A DNA stretch of 64,000 nucleotides from Candidatus Roizmanbacteria bacterium RIFCSPLOWO2_01_FULL_40_13 (GTDB lineage Bacteria; Patescibacteriota; Microgenomatia; UBA1406; GWC2-37-13). This document shows positions 40,442 through 52,600 of the stretch, one piece after another. The stretch is from assembly GCA_001789745.1 (NCBI GenBank), contig MGAN01000004.1:64064-128063 (forward strand), written 5' to 3'. The notes under the pieces are model-generated. The model searched no databases, was not told the origin of the DNA, and worked only from the letters and a program-made list of their open reading frames with translations. Positions within the stretch are counted from its first letter, which is position 1. Each line of letters opens with the position of its first letter. The position numbers and the translations under genes are program-made.

Positions 40442-41179
40442 ATGCCTCAAAAGGAAACGCTTACTTACAAAAGAGTCCTGCTCAAGATATCGGGCTCACC
40501 ATTTGGCAGCGACAAAAAAAGTATTGACTTTCATAACGTTGGTAAAATCGCCCAAATCATAAAAAATGTCCACTTTAAAACCGGGGTTGAGATAGCGGTT
40601 GTAATTGGCGCCGGCAACATTTTCCGGGGTCGAGAAATTGAAGGTACCAAGGTAGATCATGTTGTAGCCGACCAGATCGGGATGCTTGGAACAATCGTCA
40701 ACGCGCTGGCTCTTCAAGAGGAATTGGAGCGACTGGGAGATATAACCAGAGTTCTCTCATCAATTGATATCCCTCCTCTTTGTGAACAGTTTATAAGAAG
40801 AAGGGCTTTAAGACACATGGAAAAAGGTAGAGTGGTTATTTTAGCCGGTGGGACAGGTAATCCCTACTTTACCACTGACTCGGCAGCGGCTCTTCGGGCA
40901 ATCGAACTTAAATGCGACATCTTACTTAAAGCATCAGACGTCGACTCAATTTATGATAGGGATCCGGATAAATATCCTGACGCCAAGAAGTTGGAACGTG
41001 TAGATTATCAAACGGCACTTGAGGAAGGATATAAGATCATGGATAATACTTCTTTTGCTCTCTGTCAGAGCCGAAAAATGCCAATTATTGTCTTTAACTT
41101 CAATAAACCGGAAAACCTGGAAAAGATTATCAGGGGCGAAAAAATAGGCACTTTTGTCTCAGATGATTCCTCCGCCTAA
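40442..41179 (+). CDS. pyrH: UMP kinase
   Basis: YKRVLLKISGSPFG, AVVIGAGNIFRG, LLKASDVDSIYDRDP. Confidence 0.95.
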   Translation: MPQKETLTYKRVLLKISGSPFGSDKKSIDFHNVGKIAQIIKNVHFKTGVEIAVVIGAGNIFRGREIEGTKVDHVVADQIGMLGTIVNALALQEELERLGDITRVLSSIDIPPLCEQFIRRRALRHMEKGRVVILAGGTGNPYFTTDSAAALRAIELKCDILLKASDVDSIYDRDPDKYPDAKKLERVDYQTALEEGYKIMDNTSFALCQSRKMPIIVFNFNKPENLEKIIRGEKIGTFVSDDSSA

Positions 41180-41485
41180 ACCAAAGATTGAGCTTATGAG
41201 CCTTACGACGGCAAAAGAGAGAAGGAGTAAAACCAAACCAATCACTCCGGTTGTTAATTTGGCTTGAGCAGATTTTACTCTCTCCGGATTTCCTTGCGAC
41301 ATCATAAAATCATAACCTCCCCAAATAAATACCAAGAGTAATATTACCGCAGCCAGAGGGATCAAGAATTGAACCACTCTGTTGACTAAATCCCCTATCG
41401 TATTAATCCCTTTAGGTCCGGTTGGCAGCGGGCCGTCAATGCATTGACCCCCGATACAAATTTTTTGTGCTAGGTAGTTAGACAT
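41159..41485 (-). CDS. VirB2/TrbC-like pilin-type membrane protein
   Basis: Two TMs with [43 protein letters not shown]. Confidence 0.75.
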   Translation of the reverse strand: MSNYLAQKICIGGQCIDGPLPTGPKGINTIGDLVNRVVQFLIPLAAVILLLVFIWGGYDFMMSQGNPERVKSAQAKLTTGVIGLVLLLLSFAVVRLISSIFGLGGGII

Positions 41486-44400
41486 GTGTGACGGGGAAAT
41501 TTGTCGATTGCTTTTGGGTACCGTTGAGCTGATTATTTTGAGGTGTCGCTTGACCTGGGGCTTCCTCTTTTATTTCTTTTCCGTCTATGCTTGCTTCTTT
41601 ATTATCTGATCTTTCTGCCAAATTTTCCGCTTCTTTCTCTTCAACCACTTCCTGAACCTTTGTTGAGGCGCATTTGCTACAGATAGGCGTTGAATTCTTG
41701 ACGACTGCTGTGTCGAATTTATTACCACAGGTTTCGCAAAACAAATGTTTGCTGTTTTGTTTTTTGAGCGAATCTTCAGCTACCAGCTCTACTTTTTCGA
41801 TATTAAAAATAAAGCTCTCGCCGTCAAAATCAACCTGTATTTGATTACCCTCCACAACTTTCTTCTCGATTATGAAGGTTGAGATTGGATTTTCGATAAG
41901 CTTCTGTATGGCTCTGCGCAATGGTCTGGCTCCATAGATGGGATCAAATCCCTCACGCACGATCTCTTTTACCGCAGCTTCCGTATAGATAAAACCGATA
42001 TCCTGTTCCTCCAATAGCTTTGCCACTCCCTTGAGCTGTAATTTGACAATCTCTATCATATGAACAAACTTCAATGGCTCGAAAATTATGACCTCATCGA
42101 ATCTGTTCAAAAGCTCCGGCCTGAAAAACTTACGAAGTTCCCCGGTTACTCTACTTTTTATCTGATCGTACTTCTTTTTGTCAATCTCCTCATCTACCTT
42201 TTTCTTTTCTGCCAACTCTTTCTCAAGCGGAAAATCTTTCCCAAAATATTCCGATAACGTCTGGGTCTGCCAAATCTTATTTCCAGACTGCCTGAACCAA
42301 ACCGTGTCTCCAACGATAATTATTTCCTTATTGGCTGGCGAAAAAGTATGTATATCCCAGTAAGCCGTAGGAAATACCTTCTCGGACTTCTTCTCTTTTT
42401 TTGAATCGGCTTGTTGTTCTGGTTCCTCTGTTTTTTTAACCGAAACTGCTGGATTCTGACCGGCTCCGTTTTGCTCTTTATTTTCTGGTTTAGGAATCTC
42501 TTCGGTTTTTATCTCCTCAATCTGGGTTCCGGCAAAATAATCTTTAAGATAACCGGTCTGCCAGTCATTCATATCCTCTTTTCTTACCCAATATCTGTCT
42601 TTGTAAGTCGCAATCTCGCGCTCATCTGGACTAAAGGTATGAGTTTTAAGTCTGGCGGTAGGCAACTGTTCATCCGGCGCATCAGGAAACGCGTTTACCA
42701 CAACGCCATTTTTGAAATAATCGATCAGCGTGGTTGCTTTCCAGTTTTTGGCCGTAGTTGAGGTTCTGATAAAGGTCTTGTCCGCTTTCGTTAATACCTC
42801 AACTCCCTTGGCGGAAATCGCGTGAGTGCCAAACCCTTGCACCGGAAATCCTTTTTCTTCGCCCGGCTTAACCCCGGTTTTATCTTCTTCCTGATCATTC
42901 TGTGCAGTTTTTTCTATCTCTTGCCCGGCAAAATAATCAAGAAGCATTCCCTCTTTCCATTCTCCTGAGAAGTCGGTTGGCTGAAGACTGACATCTGAAG
43001 ACTGATTTTCTGATTTATCAGATGTTCCGTTTTCTGTCCTCTGATTTATCCGATCTCGTTCAAAATACTTGGTTCCAATTGTCAAAATTTCTCTACCTCT
43101 GGGAGAAAAAGTATAGGTCGATAGAACCGGAGGCTCCTCAATCTCCATCTTTCCGGTTTTTAACAGCTCGTCTTGAATCATCTTGGTTCCGATATTTGAA
43201 GTACAGATCACCACCGTGTTTTTAAAGGAAATAACATGTCCTTTGTTATCGGTAAGCCTGCCGTCATCCAATATCTGAAGCAGAATGTTAAATATGTCGG
43301 GGTGAGCTTTCTCAACCTCGTCAAAAAGCACTACCGAATATGGCTTGCGGCGAACCACCTCGGTTAATTTACCCCCTTCCTCGTATCCTACATAGCCCGG
43401 CGGCGCACCCAAGAGTTTTGCAACCTCATGTCGTTCCATATATTCCGTCATGTCAAATCTGATCATGGCTTCTTCCTGGCCAAACAATACTTCGGCCAGG
43501 GTTTTAGCCAGTTCGGTCTTACCCACACCGGTTGGACCCAAAAAGACAAAACTGCCAATTGGCCTTTGTGAAGACTTTAGCCCTGCCCTGCCTCGCCGTA
43601 CAGCTGCCGCAACCGCCGTGACGGCGATATTTTGATCGATCAGCCGCTTATGCATTACGTCTTCCAGCTTAGCCAGTCTTTCTATCTCGGATTCGCTGAT
43701 TTTAGAAATAGGAATTCCGGTCCAGCGCGAAACTATATCCTTGATAATATCTGTGCTTACTGCAGTCGTGGTCTGGGCTTTTTTCATGGCAAACTCGTCC
43801 TTTTTTTCTTTTAGGGTCGACTCGATCTCGTCGATTTTGGAATTTAAGATTCGTTCTTTGACGCGATCACCGGACTTTTGCGCCTCCTGTCGTTCTTGTT
43901 TTAGTTCTGCCACGCGTGTATCAAGCGACTTTATCTCCTCAGGCAGAGAAATCAATGGCAATCTCACGGCAGACGCAGCCTCGTCAATCAGGTCTACCGC
44001 CTTATCAGGCAGATATCTATCGCCCACATATCTTTTGGACAACTTTACTGCCGCTTCAACCGCGTCGTCTGGGATCTTGACTCGATGAAAAGCTTCGTAT
44101 TTGTCTTTGATTGCTTTGAGCATTTTAATTCCCTGCTCAATATTCGGCTCTGGCACCACCACAGGTTGAAATCTTCGCTCCAGGGCCGGGTCTCTTTCAA
44201 TATACTTTCTGTATTCGGTTAACGTAGTTGCACCGATTAACTGCAGCTCGCCTCGCGCCAGGGCCGGCTTTAAGAAATTTGAGGCATCCATAGCGTTGTC
44301 GCCGGAGGCTCCAGCGCCTACTATATTGTGTATTTCATCGATGAACAAAATAATTTTTCCCTTGCTGGCCTTGACCTGATCGATCAAAGACTTCATTCTC

Positions 44401-45518
44401 TCTTCGAATTCTCCCCTGTGCGATGCGCCCGCGACTATACTCATTAAGTCAAGCTGCAGTACTTTTTTATCAAGTAGCGGTTCTGGGACCGATTTTGATA
44501 CAATTTTCTGGGCTAATCCTTCGACGATTGCGGTTTTGCCCACTCCGGCTTCTCCCACCAGGGAGGGATTATTTTTGGTTCGTCTTGATAAGATATGTAT
44601 CACCCGCTCAATGATATCTGACCTCTCAACCACCGGATCCAAAAGTCCCTGTGCTGCTTTGGCAGTCAAATCTATGGTATATTGGTCAACGGAACTTTTT
44701 TTTACTTCTTCTTCCTTTCCCTCTTTCTCCAATCCTTCTTTTTTACCGATTATCTTCTTATTCAAGTCTTGCTTTTTAAGTCCGAGTTTGCCTAAAATCT
44801 TTGCTCCTGCTCCTTCGCCCTCTTCAAACAAAGCCAAAAGTATGTGTTCGGGAGAGATAAATTCAAAGCGAAGCTTTCTGGCAACCACCAGAGATATACC
44901 TAAGATTCGTTTGACTCTCGGAGATAACTGCGGGATTTTTTGGTTTTTGCCCGGTTTGTAAATTTTGTTTAACTCCTCTTCAATTGTCTGAGGTTGGATT
45001 TTTAACTCGATGAATAGATTATAGATCTCACTGTCTGAAAGTAATCCGTGTAAAAGATGCTCGCTGTCGACAAAATCTACCTTAAGTTCTTTGGCTTTAT
45101 TTTGGGCAGATAAAAACACTCTATTTGACCTTTGCGTCAGATGCGTCATCAGGTCAATTTCCTCCTGTTTTTTTTGCTCATCCCCTGCCGGTTTTTTAGA
45201 CAAATCAGCCGATACCGTAGTACCGGCAGCGGACAGTGGAGCGGTTTTCCCGGCTGCGGGAGTCGAAGATACCGTAGTAGTATCGGTTTTAGTCCCGTCA
45301 GGATGCGAGGTAATAGTCTTGCTGACCGTAGTCTGCTCGTTCACAACTTGAGGTTGAGGAGGCGTACCGATTCCGCTATAGCTTTGCACGCCGGACGATT
45401 GAGTAGTTTGTGTCGTCTCAACCACTTTCTGGGTCGAAGTTGAACTCTGAGTTGCATTAGCATCATCACTTATACTTGCTTTTTTCTGCGGTTTTTTAAT
45501 AAAATCAAATAAAGCCAT
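41478..45518 (-). CDS. ClpC-type double-AAA+ ATPase with four-repeat insertion in AAA2 and C-terminal zinc ribbon (start moved to MALFDFIKK)
   Basis: [123 protein letters not shown]...CSKCAS. Confidence 0.92.
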   Translation of the reverse strand: MALFDFIKKPQKKASISDDANATQSSTSTQKVVETTQTTQSSGVQSYSGIGTPPQPQVVNEQTTVSKTITSHPDGTKTDTTTVSSTPAAGKTAPLSAAGTTVSADLSKKPAGDEQKKQEEIDLMTHLTQRSNRVFLSAQNKAKELKVDFVDSEHLLHGLLSDSEIYNLFIELKIQPQTIEEELNKIYKPGKNQKIPQLSPRVKRILGISLVVARKLRFEFISPEHILLALFEEGEGAGAKILGKLGLKKQDLNKKIIGKKEGLEKEGKEEEVKKSSVDQYTIDLTAKAAQGLLDPVVERSDIIERVIHILSRRTKNNPSLVGEAGVGKTAIVEGLAQKIVSKSVPEPLLDKKVLQLDLMSIVAGASHRGEFEERMKSLIDQVKASKGKIILFIDEIHNIVGAGASGDNAMDASNFLKPALARGELQLIGATTLTEYRKYIERDPALERRFQPVVVPEPNIEQGIKMLKAIKDKYEAFHRVKIPDDAVEAAVKLSKRYVGDRYLPDKAVDLIDEAASAVRLPLISLPEEIKSLDTRVAELKQERQEAQKSGDRVKERILNSKIDEIESTLKEKKDEFAMKKAQTTTAVSTDIIKDIVSRWTGIPISKISESEIERLAKLEDVMHKRLIDQNIAVTAVAAAVRRGRAGLKSSQRPIGSFVFLGPTGVGKTELAKTLAEVLFGQEEAMIRFDMTEYMERHEVAKLLGAPPGYVGYEEGGKLTEVVRRKPYSVVLFDEVEKAHPDIFNILLQILDDGRLTDNKGHVISFKNTVVICTSNIGTKMIQDELLKTGKMEIEEPPVLSTYTFSPRGREILTIGTKYFERDRINQRTENGTSDKSENQSSDVSLQPTDFSGEWKEGMLLDYFAGQEIEKTAQNDQEEDKTGVKPGEEKGFPVQGFGTHAISAKGVEVLTKADKTFIRTSTTAKNWKATTLIDYFKNGVVVNAFPDAPDEQLPTARLKTHTFSPDEREIATYKDRYWVRKEDMNDWQTGYLKDYFAGTQIEEIKTEEIPKPENKEQNGAGQNPAVSVKKTEEPEQQADSKKEKKSEKVFPTAYWDIHTFSPANKEIIIVGDTVWFRQSGNKIWQTQTLSEYFGKDFPLEKELAEKKKVDEEIDKKKYDQIKSRVTGELRKFFRPELLNRFDEVIIFEPLKFVHMIEIVKLQLKGVAKLLEEQDIGFIYTEAAVKEIVREGFDPIYGARPLRRAIQKLIENPISTFIIEKKVVEGNQIQVDFDGESFIFNIEKVELVAEDSLKKQNSKHLFCETCGNKFDTAVVKNSTPICSKCASTKVQEVVEEKEAENLAERSDNKEASIDGKEIKEEAPGQATPQNNQLNGTQKQSTNFPVTHV

Positions 45519-45528
45519 AAATTTTATT

Positions 45529-46374
45529 ATGAAGAATTTCTTGCCAATTGTCAATCTATTTTATCAGCGGTTTAAAAGAAAAGTTCTGATTTTTGTTTTA
45601 ATTTTTTCGCTATTTCAGACTTTTTTTATTTCTCCAAAGTACGCTTACGCTCAACCTCCCCAAGATAATAGTATCAGTATTAAAACTCTGGTAGATTTGA
45701 TAAATTTATTGTTTTCCGGGAGCTTCTTTCCACAGGGCGGTAATCTCCCCACCTTACCGCCGTTTCCTACCAATATTCATATTTCTGGCGGACCTCTCCC
45801 CTCAATTGCTTACACACCCGGTCCGCTTCCTTTTACACCACCATCAGGCTATAAATATTATGCCCAGTGCGGAGGATCATACGATGATATTCCTTTACCA
45901 AATGGTTGCAATCTTTGCAAGGCCGGTTGCGGTCCAACAACCGTAGCCATGATTCTGGCCTCATTGGTTAACAGCAGTATAGATCCTGCAGATGTCGTTA
46001 ACGAGTATCGAAATAACAACTATTACGCAGGTTGTGACGGATCGACCTTGTCTAACGCCAAAGATGCATTGGATAATCTTGGAGGTCCCAAAGGATTAAA
46101 AACCACCCTTTACCGTTCTTATAACACCGCGCCAATTGAACAGGTAGCCAGCGATTTTAATAACTGGATAAGATCAGGCTGGACGATATTTGCCCTTGCC
46201 AACTACTGCGAGAACGGCTGTGGTCATTTCTTCTGGATCATCGAAATTGATAATAACAACAACGTCTGGGCTTATGATCCCTATTATGGCAGATACGAAG
46301 CGCCGCCGATTAATGAAAACCGCTATTATCCATTCCCCAAATACCGAGCCGCTTTTGGGGTAAAAAAACTATAA
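45529..46374 (+). CDS. Secreted C39-like cysteine peptidase
   Basis: Signal peptide; [33 protein letters not shown]. Confidence 0.75.
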   Translation: MKNFLPIVNLFYQRFKRKVLIFVLIFSLFQTFFISPKYAYAQPPQDNSISIKTLVDLINLLFSGSFFPQGGNLPTLPPFPTNIHISGGPLPSIAYTPGPLPFTPPSGYKYYAQCGGSYDDIPLPNGCNLCKAGCGPTTVAMILASLVNSSIDPADVVNEYRNNNYYAGCDGSTLSNAKDALDNLGGPKGLKTTLYRSYNTAPIEQVASDFNNWIRSGWTIFALANYCENGCGHFFWIIEIDNNNNVWAYDPYYGRYEAPPINENRYYPFPKYRAAFGVKKL

Positions 46375-46393
46375 TTTAGGCTAACATTAAATT

Positions 46394-46825
46394 ATGCCAA
46401 AAATAAATCTTAAGATCTATTTGATAATCTCGGTTATCTTATCCTTTCTGATAATCTTTTTTTTGACATTGGTATTTATTAACTATAAAAGACAGGTTGG
46501 AATAACTCCGACAACCGCGCCCATACCTACTTTGGAGCTTTATCCGACAGCCTACATTTCACCGGACATTGTCCACCCGACCGATTTTACTGGTGTTCTT
46601 GAAGAAGAACTGCCGCCGGAAATCAAAAACGCTTCCGACCAAATTCAGGAGCTAAGCAATCAGGTGCCGATTGCCCATCCAAGCTTTGCAATCGATTTCA
46701 GCTGGGAAGAATACAAATTCATTGTGACTCTCAATGAACCCAAAGATCAAGCTATGGTTGATTTCGAAAACTGGATAAGCCAAAACTATCCCGACATACC
46801 AACTGAAGAATTTATTATTGAATAG
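46394..46825 (+). CDS. Single-TM protein
   Basis: 143 aa, N-terminal TM, same strand and operon spacing as C39-like gene. Confidence 0.55.
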   Translation: MPKINLKIYLIISVILSFLIIFFLTLVFINYKRQVGITPTTAPIPTLELYPTAYISPDIVHPTDFTGVLEEELPPEIKNASDQIQELSNQVPIAHPSFAIDFSWEEYKFIVTLNEPKDQAMVDFENWISQNYPDIPTEEFIIE

Positions 46826-46877
46826 TCTATAACAATGAAAGTTTGACACTTCTGTCTTTTTTTGTTTAAATGAATCT

Positions 46878-48689
46878 ATGCTTTCTTACTATCTTAAAGT
46901 TATCAAAAAAATACTCGGTTTAGCCAAAAAAGTGTTATTGGTTATTGTTGTCTTTGCCTCAATCATAACCCTTTTTGCCTATTTCATAAATAAAGATAAA
47001 CAAAAGCTCCATCAAAGTAATTTTGATCCGGTCAAACAAAATCGTAAGGCTATCTATGAGGTGATCAAAGATCCGGAGTTGAATAAAACCAGGGAAGGCA
47101 AACTTGCAATTACCGTCTATCGTTCATTAATGTGCGTGACGGTAGGAGAAAGTTGCACTGATAATCCGAATGATGGAGATACAAGATTTCAAAGTAGTGT
47201 TTTTGGCTATATGAGTAATCTTTTAACTCTTCCCTTCAGCAAACCTCCAGCTTCCGGAGTCTCCTGGGTTTACAATGGTCTGGCCGATTCTGGTTTAGTT
47301 CCTAAAGTCCGTGCCGCTCAAGGAATTGGCTTTGCCGCTATAAGTCCTCTTCAGCCAATCTGGAAAATATTCCGAGACGCAACCTATGTGTTGCTAGTGT
47401 TAATTCTTGTCGCAATCGGATTTATGATCATGTTTCGGATGAAGATAAATCCTCAAACGGTTATATCTATTGAAAGCGCGCTTCCCAGAATTATTGTGGC
47501 ATTGCTTTTGATAACTTTTTCCTTTCCTATTGCAGGATTTATGATTGATCTAATGTATGTGGTTATGGCCTTGACGATCTCTATCTTAGTCCCGGCAAGC
47601 GCAGTCCAGCTTGACTTGGCAGCAATCCAGAATATGTATCTTACCGCCACACCCGGAGTCTTAATCGATGAATTATTTCCGATAAACGAGAATATCATTA
47701 TCAATACCCCTTTAGGTTCTTTATTAGGCGGAACCGGGCCAATTGCAGAAATGATTAAATCTAATGGTTTGGTGCAAATGTGGACTTACATTGTGGGATT
47801 AACATCTATAGGTTACAATTTCTACGCGATTTTGCCACGCATACTTCAAACCATATTTTTATTATTAAGTGGAGTAGGCGCGTATATTGCGAGCAATCAT
47901 GTTGTAAAATCTTTAAGTACAGGTGGGGGGCTTTATGCGATGCTTGAAGATATCAATATCCAAGCCGCTACCTTCGGATTAGGTGTAGGAGGCATTATCT
48001 CATCTTTTTTCGGTACTATTACTTTCATAGTCTTGTTTGTAGTCATTGTCATGTTTTTTGGAGTGCCTCTCCTTATAGGACTTTTGGTTTGGTTCACCAT
48101 ACTATTCTTGTTCTTTCGCATTTTTTTCCTTTTATTATCAACCTATATCAAAATCGTCCTGTTTATCATTTTTTCGCCTCTGTTACTGCTTTTTCAAGCA
48201 ATACCGGGCAGGAATGCTTTTGGCTTCTGGTTTAGAAATCTGTTCGGTGAGATTCTGACATTTCCTCTGATTGCTACAATCATTCTTACAGGAAATATAA
48301 TGATCAGTAATATATCCTTAGTTCCAAGCCAAGTTAATGTAGGACCAGTTACTACGTACGGAAAAGTTTATTGGGCGCCACCTTTCTTATACGGCCTTAA
48401 CCAAACCGCTTTTTCCTTTTTAATTGGACTTGGAATTATCCTTCTCATACCAGATCTAGTAAAATTGGTTAAAGAACTTATGGGTGTTAAACCATTGCCA
48501 ATTAGCATTGGCCTTGGTACTTATTTTGGCGGAGCCGGAGCAGCAGTAGGCGGTGGACTTGGTCTTGCCGGACAATACGGATCTTTAGCTATTGCTTTCC
48601 CTGGGCTTAGAACTTTTGGCGAAAAACTTGGGGGCAAAATTGGGCTCGGAGGTTTATTCAGAAACCCTGAAGGGGGGGGAAGTAGATAA
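46878..48689 (+). CDS. VirB6/TrbL-like polytopic membrane protein
   Basis: IFRDATYVLLVLILVAIGFMIMFRMKINPQTVISIESALPRIIVALLLITFSFPIAGFMIDLMYV; C-terminal Gly-rich tail. Confidence 0.7.
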   Translation: MLSYYLKVIKKILGLAKKVLLVIVVFASIITLFAYFINKDKQKLHQSNFDPVKQNRKAIYEVIKDPELNKTREGKLAITVYRSLMCVTVGESCTDNPNDGDTRFQSSVFGYMSNLLTLPFSKPPASGVSWVYNGLADSGLVPKVRAAQGIGFAAISPLQPIWKIFRDATYVLLVLILVAIGFMIMFRMKINPQTVISIESALPRIIVALLLITFSFPIAGFMIDLMYVVMALTISILVPASAVQLDLAAIQNMYLTATPGVLIDELFPINENIIINTPLGSLLGGTGPIAEMIKSNGLVQMWTYIVGLTSIGYNFYAILPRILQTIFLLLSGVGAYIASNHVVKSLSTGGGLYAMLEDINIQAATFGLGVGGIISSFFGTITFIVLFVVIVMFFGVPLLIGLLVWFTILFLFFRIFFLLLSTYIKIVLFIIFSPLLLLFQAIPGRNAFGFWFRNLFGEILTFPLIATIILTGNIMISNISLVPSQVNVGPVTTYGKVYWAPPFLYGLNQTAFSFLIGLGIILLIPDLVKLVKELMGVKPLPISIGLGTYFGGAGAAVGGGLGLAGQYGSLAIAFPGLRTFGEKLGGKIGLGGLFRNPEGGGSR

Positions 48690-48711
48690 TTATAACAAGA
48701 ACTCTTGGTTA

Positions 48712-49602
48712 TTACCCAAATCCCGGTATTCTAAGTATATCAACTCCAATTACTCTCAAAATAAAGATTGAAAATATTATCAAAAGTAAACCCATTATAC
48801 AAGAAGTCAACATCTCCTGGGCTTTTTTGATCCTCTCCGGATTACCGCCTGATATTTGTATGACAATAGCAGCGTAAATAATACAAATAAGCGAGATGAT
48901 CCCGGCAAGCGAAATGCCCAACCCCATCACAGTCTCAGTGACGAACTGGCTGGTCGTTGTTCTTATACATCCTATCCCCGTCCAAACACCACCCTCTCCT
49001 AACTCCGAGGGTTTGCTGGGATTATAACCGATACATTGATAACATTTGGTTTTTTCCGAACTACTGCTTATGTTATCACAAAACGGTTTTAGAGCGGCAA
49101 GCGCCGGACTTGAATTTGCTTTACAATAACAACTGTCCTCACCGATTTTTCCAATCGGACTAGCGTTTGTTACGCATCTGTTTTTGTCCATATATGTTTT
49201 CATGCCTTGTTTAATATCTCCGACACTTGGCAAGAGTTTTGCCGTTGAAACGGGTAAAAAAAAGAAAGGAATACTGTCAAATTTCGCATTTACAAAATCA
49301 ACCAATTTTTCTACTAACCAGTCAATTCCTACGGGAAGACTGGCTATAAAATCTTTATCAATCGTGCCAAAATCTTCCACGGGAGAAAAGCAGCAGGAAT
49401 ACTGCCTATGATTAAAATCGTTCGGATCAAAATTGCCCTGAGTAGCAGGATCAAAACCTTTTCCGCAAGATATTCCGGGTTGTGGAGCGAATTGTCCTTG
49501 CGCTTTAATTATATTAAATTTTGCCGAGGTTAGAAAAATTAATACGCAAAGCAACCAGTAAATTAGATATTTTTTCATGACAATACTTACATTACAACGC
49601 AA
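48712..49602 (-). CDS. Secreted Cys-rich region plus VirB2-like two-TM C-terminus
   Basis: Signal peptide; GISLAGIISLICIIYAAIVIQISGGNPERIKKAQEMLTSCIMGLLLIIFSIFILRVIG. Confidence 0.7.
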   Translation of the reverse strand: MRCNVSIVMKKYLIYWLLCVLIFLTSAKFNIIKAQGQFAPQPGISCGKGFDPATQGNFDPNDFNHRQYSCCFSPVEDFGTIDKDFIASLPVGIDWLVEKLVDFVNAKFDSIPFFFLPVSTAKLLPSVGDIKQGMKTYMDKNRCVTNASPIGKIGEDSCYCKANSSPALAALKPFCDNISSSSEKTKCYQCIGYNPSKPSELGEGGVWTGIGCIRTTTSQFVTETVMGLGISLAGIISLICIIYAAIVIQISGGNPERIKKAQEMLTSCIMGLLLIIFSIFILRVIGVDILRIPGFG

Positions 49603-49654
49603 AACGAGAGAAATCTCAAGTGAATTTACTGAAGTCTAAATTTAAGCAAGTATT

Positions 49655-52600
49655 TTATGCCGGAGCACCTGCTCTTTGGCCGCCGCTAAATTCTTTTGCT
49701 GCCTTAGATATATATTGCCAGATAAACCAAATCAGCAGAAATGGCAGAACTGAATTTATAATCTCCCAAGCTTTATGCTTAAATTTGGCGCCTCCGTCAC
49801 GCCTCAACGATCCTTCCCACCACTCGAAATCCGGATTCCGTTTAGTCTTATGTTTGCCTAAATTTATCTCTTTCCCGAACAGTTTAACCTTGACATCCTC
49901 CTCTATGTATGGACTCCCTTCTTTACTGGCCGGATCATACGGCGTAGCAGACAATACTCTGGCTTGTCCAAGCTGGTAAATAAACTGGTCGATGGTCGAG
50001 ACATCCCACTCCCAGACTTTGGCATAAGGTCCCCCATAAAGTTCTGCCGCTATCGAGTGCGGTCTGTCCGTCACGGTCCAGCTTGTTGCCCAGCTTCGCG
50101 CCAAAGTATCTTTCTTGAAGAAATTTATGACTCCTAGGGCCAAATGATGGGCTACTTTTTGGCCGTAAGCTGGTCCGTGGACGCTTGTTAACGTATCTCT
50201 AGCCTTTTTGAGTAAACTTACTATTTCTCCAACATCATGCTTGCCGTCGATGGCTGCGGCATGCAGCTTGTCGTTAAGATGCATGATCTCGTCGGTCACG
50301 CCTTTTTCAACAGCAGCGGTATCCTTTAAGGCTCTGGCTATCAGCCGTCCGCCTGCGCCGCGATAGGCAACCAGGCTCATATCCGTATCGTCCAGACCAA
50401 AAGTGAAGGTGTATCCTCCTTCTTCCGTGATATTCGGATTGATGAACTTGGAAAAAGCCGTCAAAAATTCTTTGCTATTTTTTGTCGTTCCTCCTCCGTA
50501 ATCGCTTTTGATTATCTTAAAAAGTTTAACCACGTCTTCTATTTCTTTCTCAGATACATCCCTTCCCGATTCACCAAGATAGTCTCTAATCCACTTTTCA
50601 GTCAGCTTGAAATTCAAATCCTTGCTGACTTCATCCAAATGAAAACCCACTTCCTTAGATTCCAAACTTTTTTGGTCATCAGGATGTTCCTTATTCCACT
50701 TATTCACATATTCTTTAAGTTTGTCTTTCATTTCCGAACTAACCTTTTTTCGAAGTCCCGCCTCAGCAAGACAAAGATTTTTCATCACTCTGTCAAATTC
50801 TTTGGACGACATATTCATCTCCAGTCTGGTTTTTTTCCAGCGGCTGGTGCCGTCCTTATGAAATCTGTCCCTGTCAACGCGCAAGAATTTGGAAGGAAAT
50901 CTCTTGGCCACCAACCTTGCCAAAGTTTCACCCATAAATAAATTACTTTTTTCGGTTTCAATATGACCCTCCAACTCGTGCACTTTTATCATGCCGTTTT
51001 TGAGTTTTAGTTTGGCATATTTTTCAGCTTTCGCCTGTAATCCGTCTAAAAATTTAACCACATCTGCTTCCTGAAAATCTTTCGGGTCTTCGATAAAGTA
51101 ATTTTGATAAAGATAGTTAAAGAATTTCCTTTTTTCCGCAGCCTTATCAGACTGGTCATACTTCTGTTTAAGCAATTTCTTCCCTGCTTTTCCCGTGACC
51201 ATGAAATCGTAGCAGATCTCATAGCCTATATTTTCAATAGCCTTCCATGTTTCCAACGGATCTATGTCATTAGTAAGTCTTTTTTTTCCATCTGGAGTTG
51301 TTACTTCTTTAAAAACCATATTGCCTTGCGTCGTGTAGTAAATCCGCCAGCCTCGTCTTTTGCTTGGTCCTCCCACATTCCCAATATCCAGCATAAAATC
51401 AATCAGCAGCGGATTTTTGATCATATCGTCTCTCCCCTTGACGAAAGATTCTCGATATTTTGCTAAATTATCCCAAAGTACTCTGTGGTCCCAGACGCCG
51501 GTGGTTTTCAATCCCTCAAGCGGATGCGAGCCTTCAACCGGCATAAAAAGCCACAAAGGCAAAGACGCCTCAGCCTGCCACCTCCACCAAAAATGAGCGG
51601 GATTTAAGGGAGTCAGAGGATCGGCATCGTTAGTATAATAGCTCGTATATGCGGATGATCCATCGGGATTGAGATGCGGCTCTGCATAAGCTGCCTTTTC
51701 CTCCTCGGTCATAAAGATCCCGCGGTGAGCGCCGATTGCCATAAACAGGGCGCTTTTGAGCTTGCTCTCCTGACTCTTCAATTTAGGATGCATTCTCTTC
51801 AGGGCTTCCAATACCTCCTCCTCCAGCCTGGTCATCACGGTTCCGGTTTTATTCAAAAACATGTCCGTTGCGTGGATCCAATCCTGCGAAGCAAACTGCT
51901 CTTCGGAAAATTTTTCATAGAGATTGATCGCATCCTGAAGAAGATCGGCATTGGGGAAAAGAAACATTTCCTCAAGTGCCGGAGTCTTCATCCTCTCTGC
52001 GTATTGACCCAACTGTGCATAAAATCCGCGCTCTGGATCCTTGGGATGGGTGAGGATTGAACGTGCGTTATGCAAGTATTCTCTCTCTCCGATATATTCG
52101 TCGGTCATCAGGCGAAGATAACTGGCAAATCCGCTTAAGTTCACGTCTTCAGGCTTGGAAAGAGGTCTATAGCGTATTCTTGGCTTATCGACATATACTG
52201 TATCGCCATTTTCATCTTTATACTCAATTACTATATCCTCTATAATCGGGTCCAGTCCTACCGATTTAGTCAATTTAATTTTTTGATCGGGATTGTCCCT
52301 TTCGTATTCCTCCAGCGCCGTTCTAAGCTTGTCAAGATAGCTTCCGAAAGTGGCGAGGGTAGTATTGATACCTCTTACGAAATTCTCCTGTCCTACCTCC
52401 TGCCAAAATTTTTCCGGACTTGTCTCCGTGAATCTGGCCAAGATCTTATCCAACACATCAACCAACCTCTCTTCAATTATTTCAGATGCTTTACTATAAG
52501 CCTCTTTTTCGCTTAATGCTTTTCCTTTAACTCTTGCCTTTTCTATAGCTTCGCTTTTGATCTCGTCTATATAGGAAATAAATTTTTCCGGAGCGGATAT

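Noticed and set aside
43022-45443. Many + strand ORFs of 60-141 aa in the track across the ClpC gene (and similarly across 49655-53428, rpoC, fusA)
   Set aside because: They are antisense shadows of long, well-supported coding sequences.
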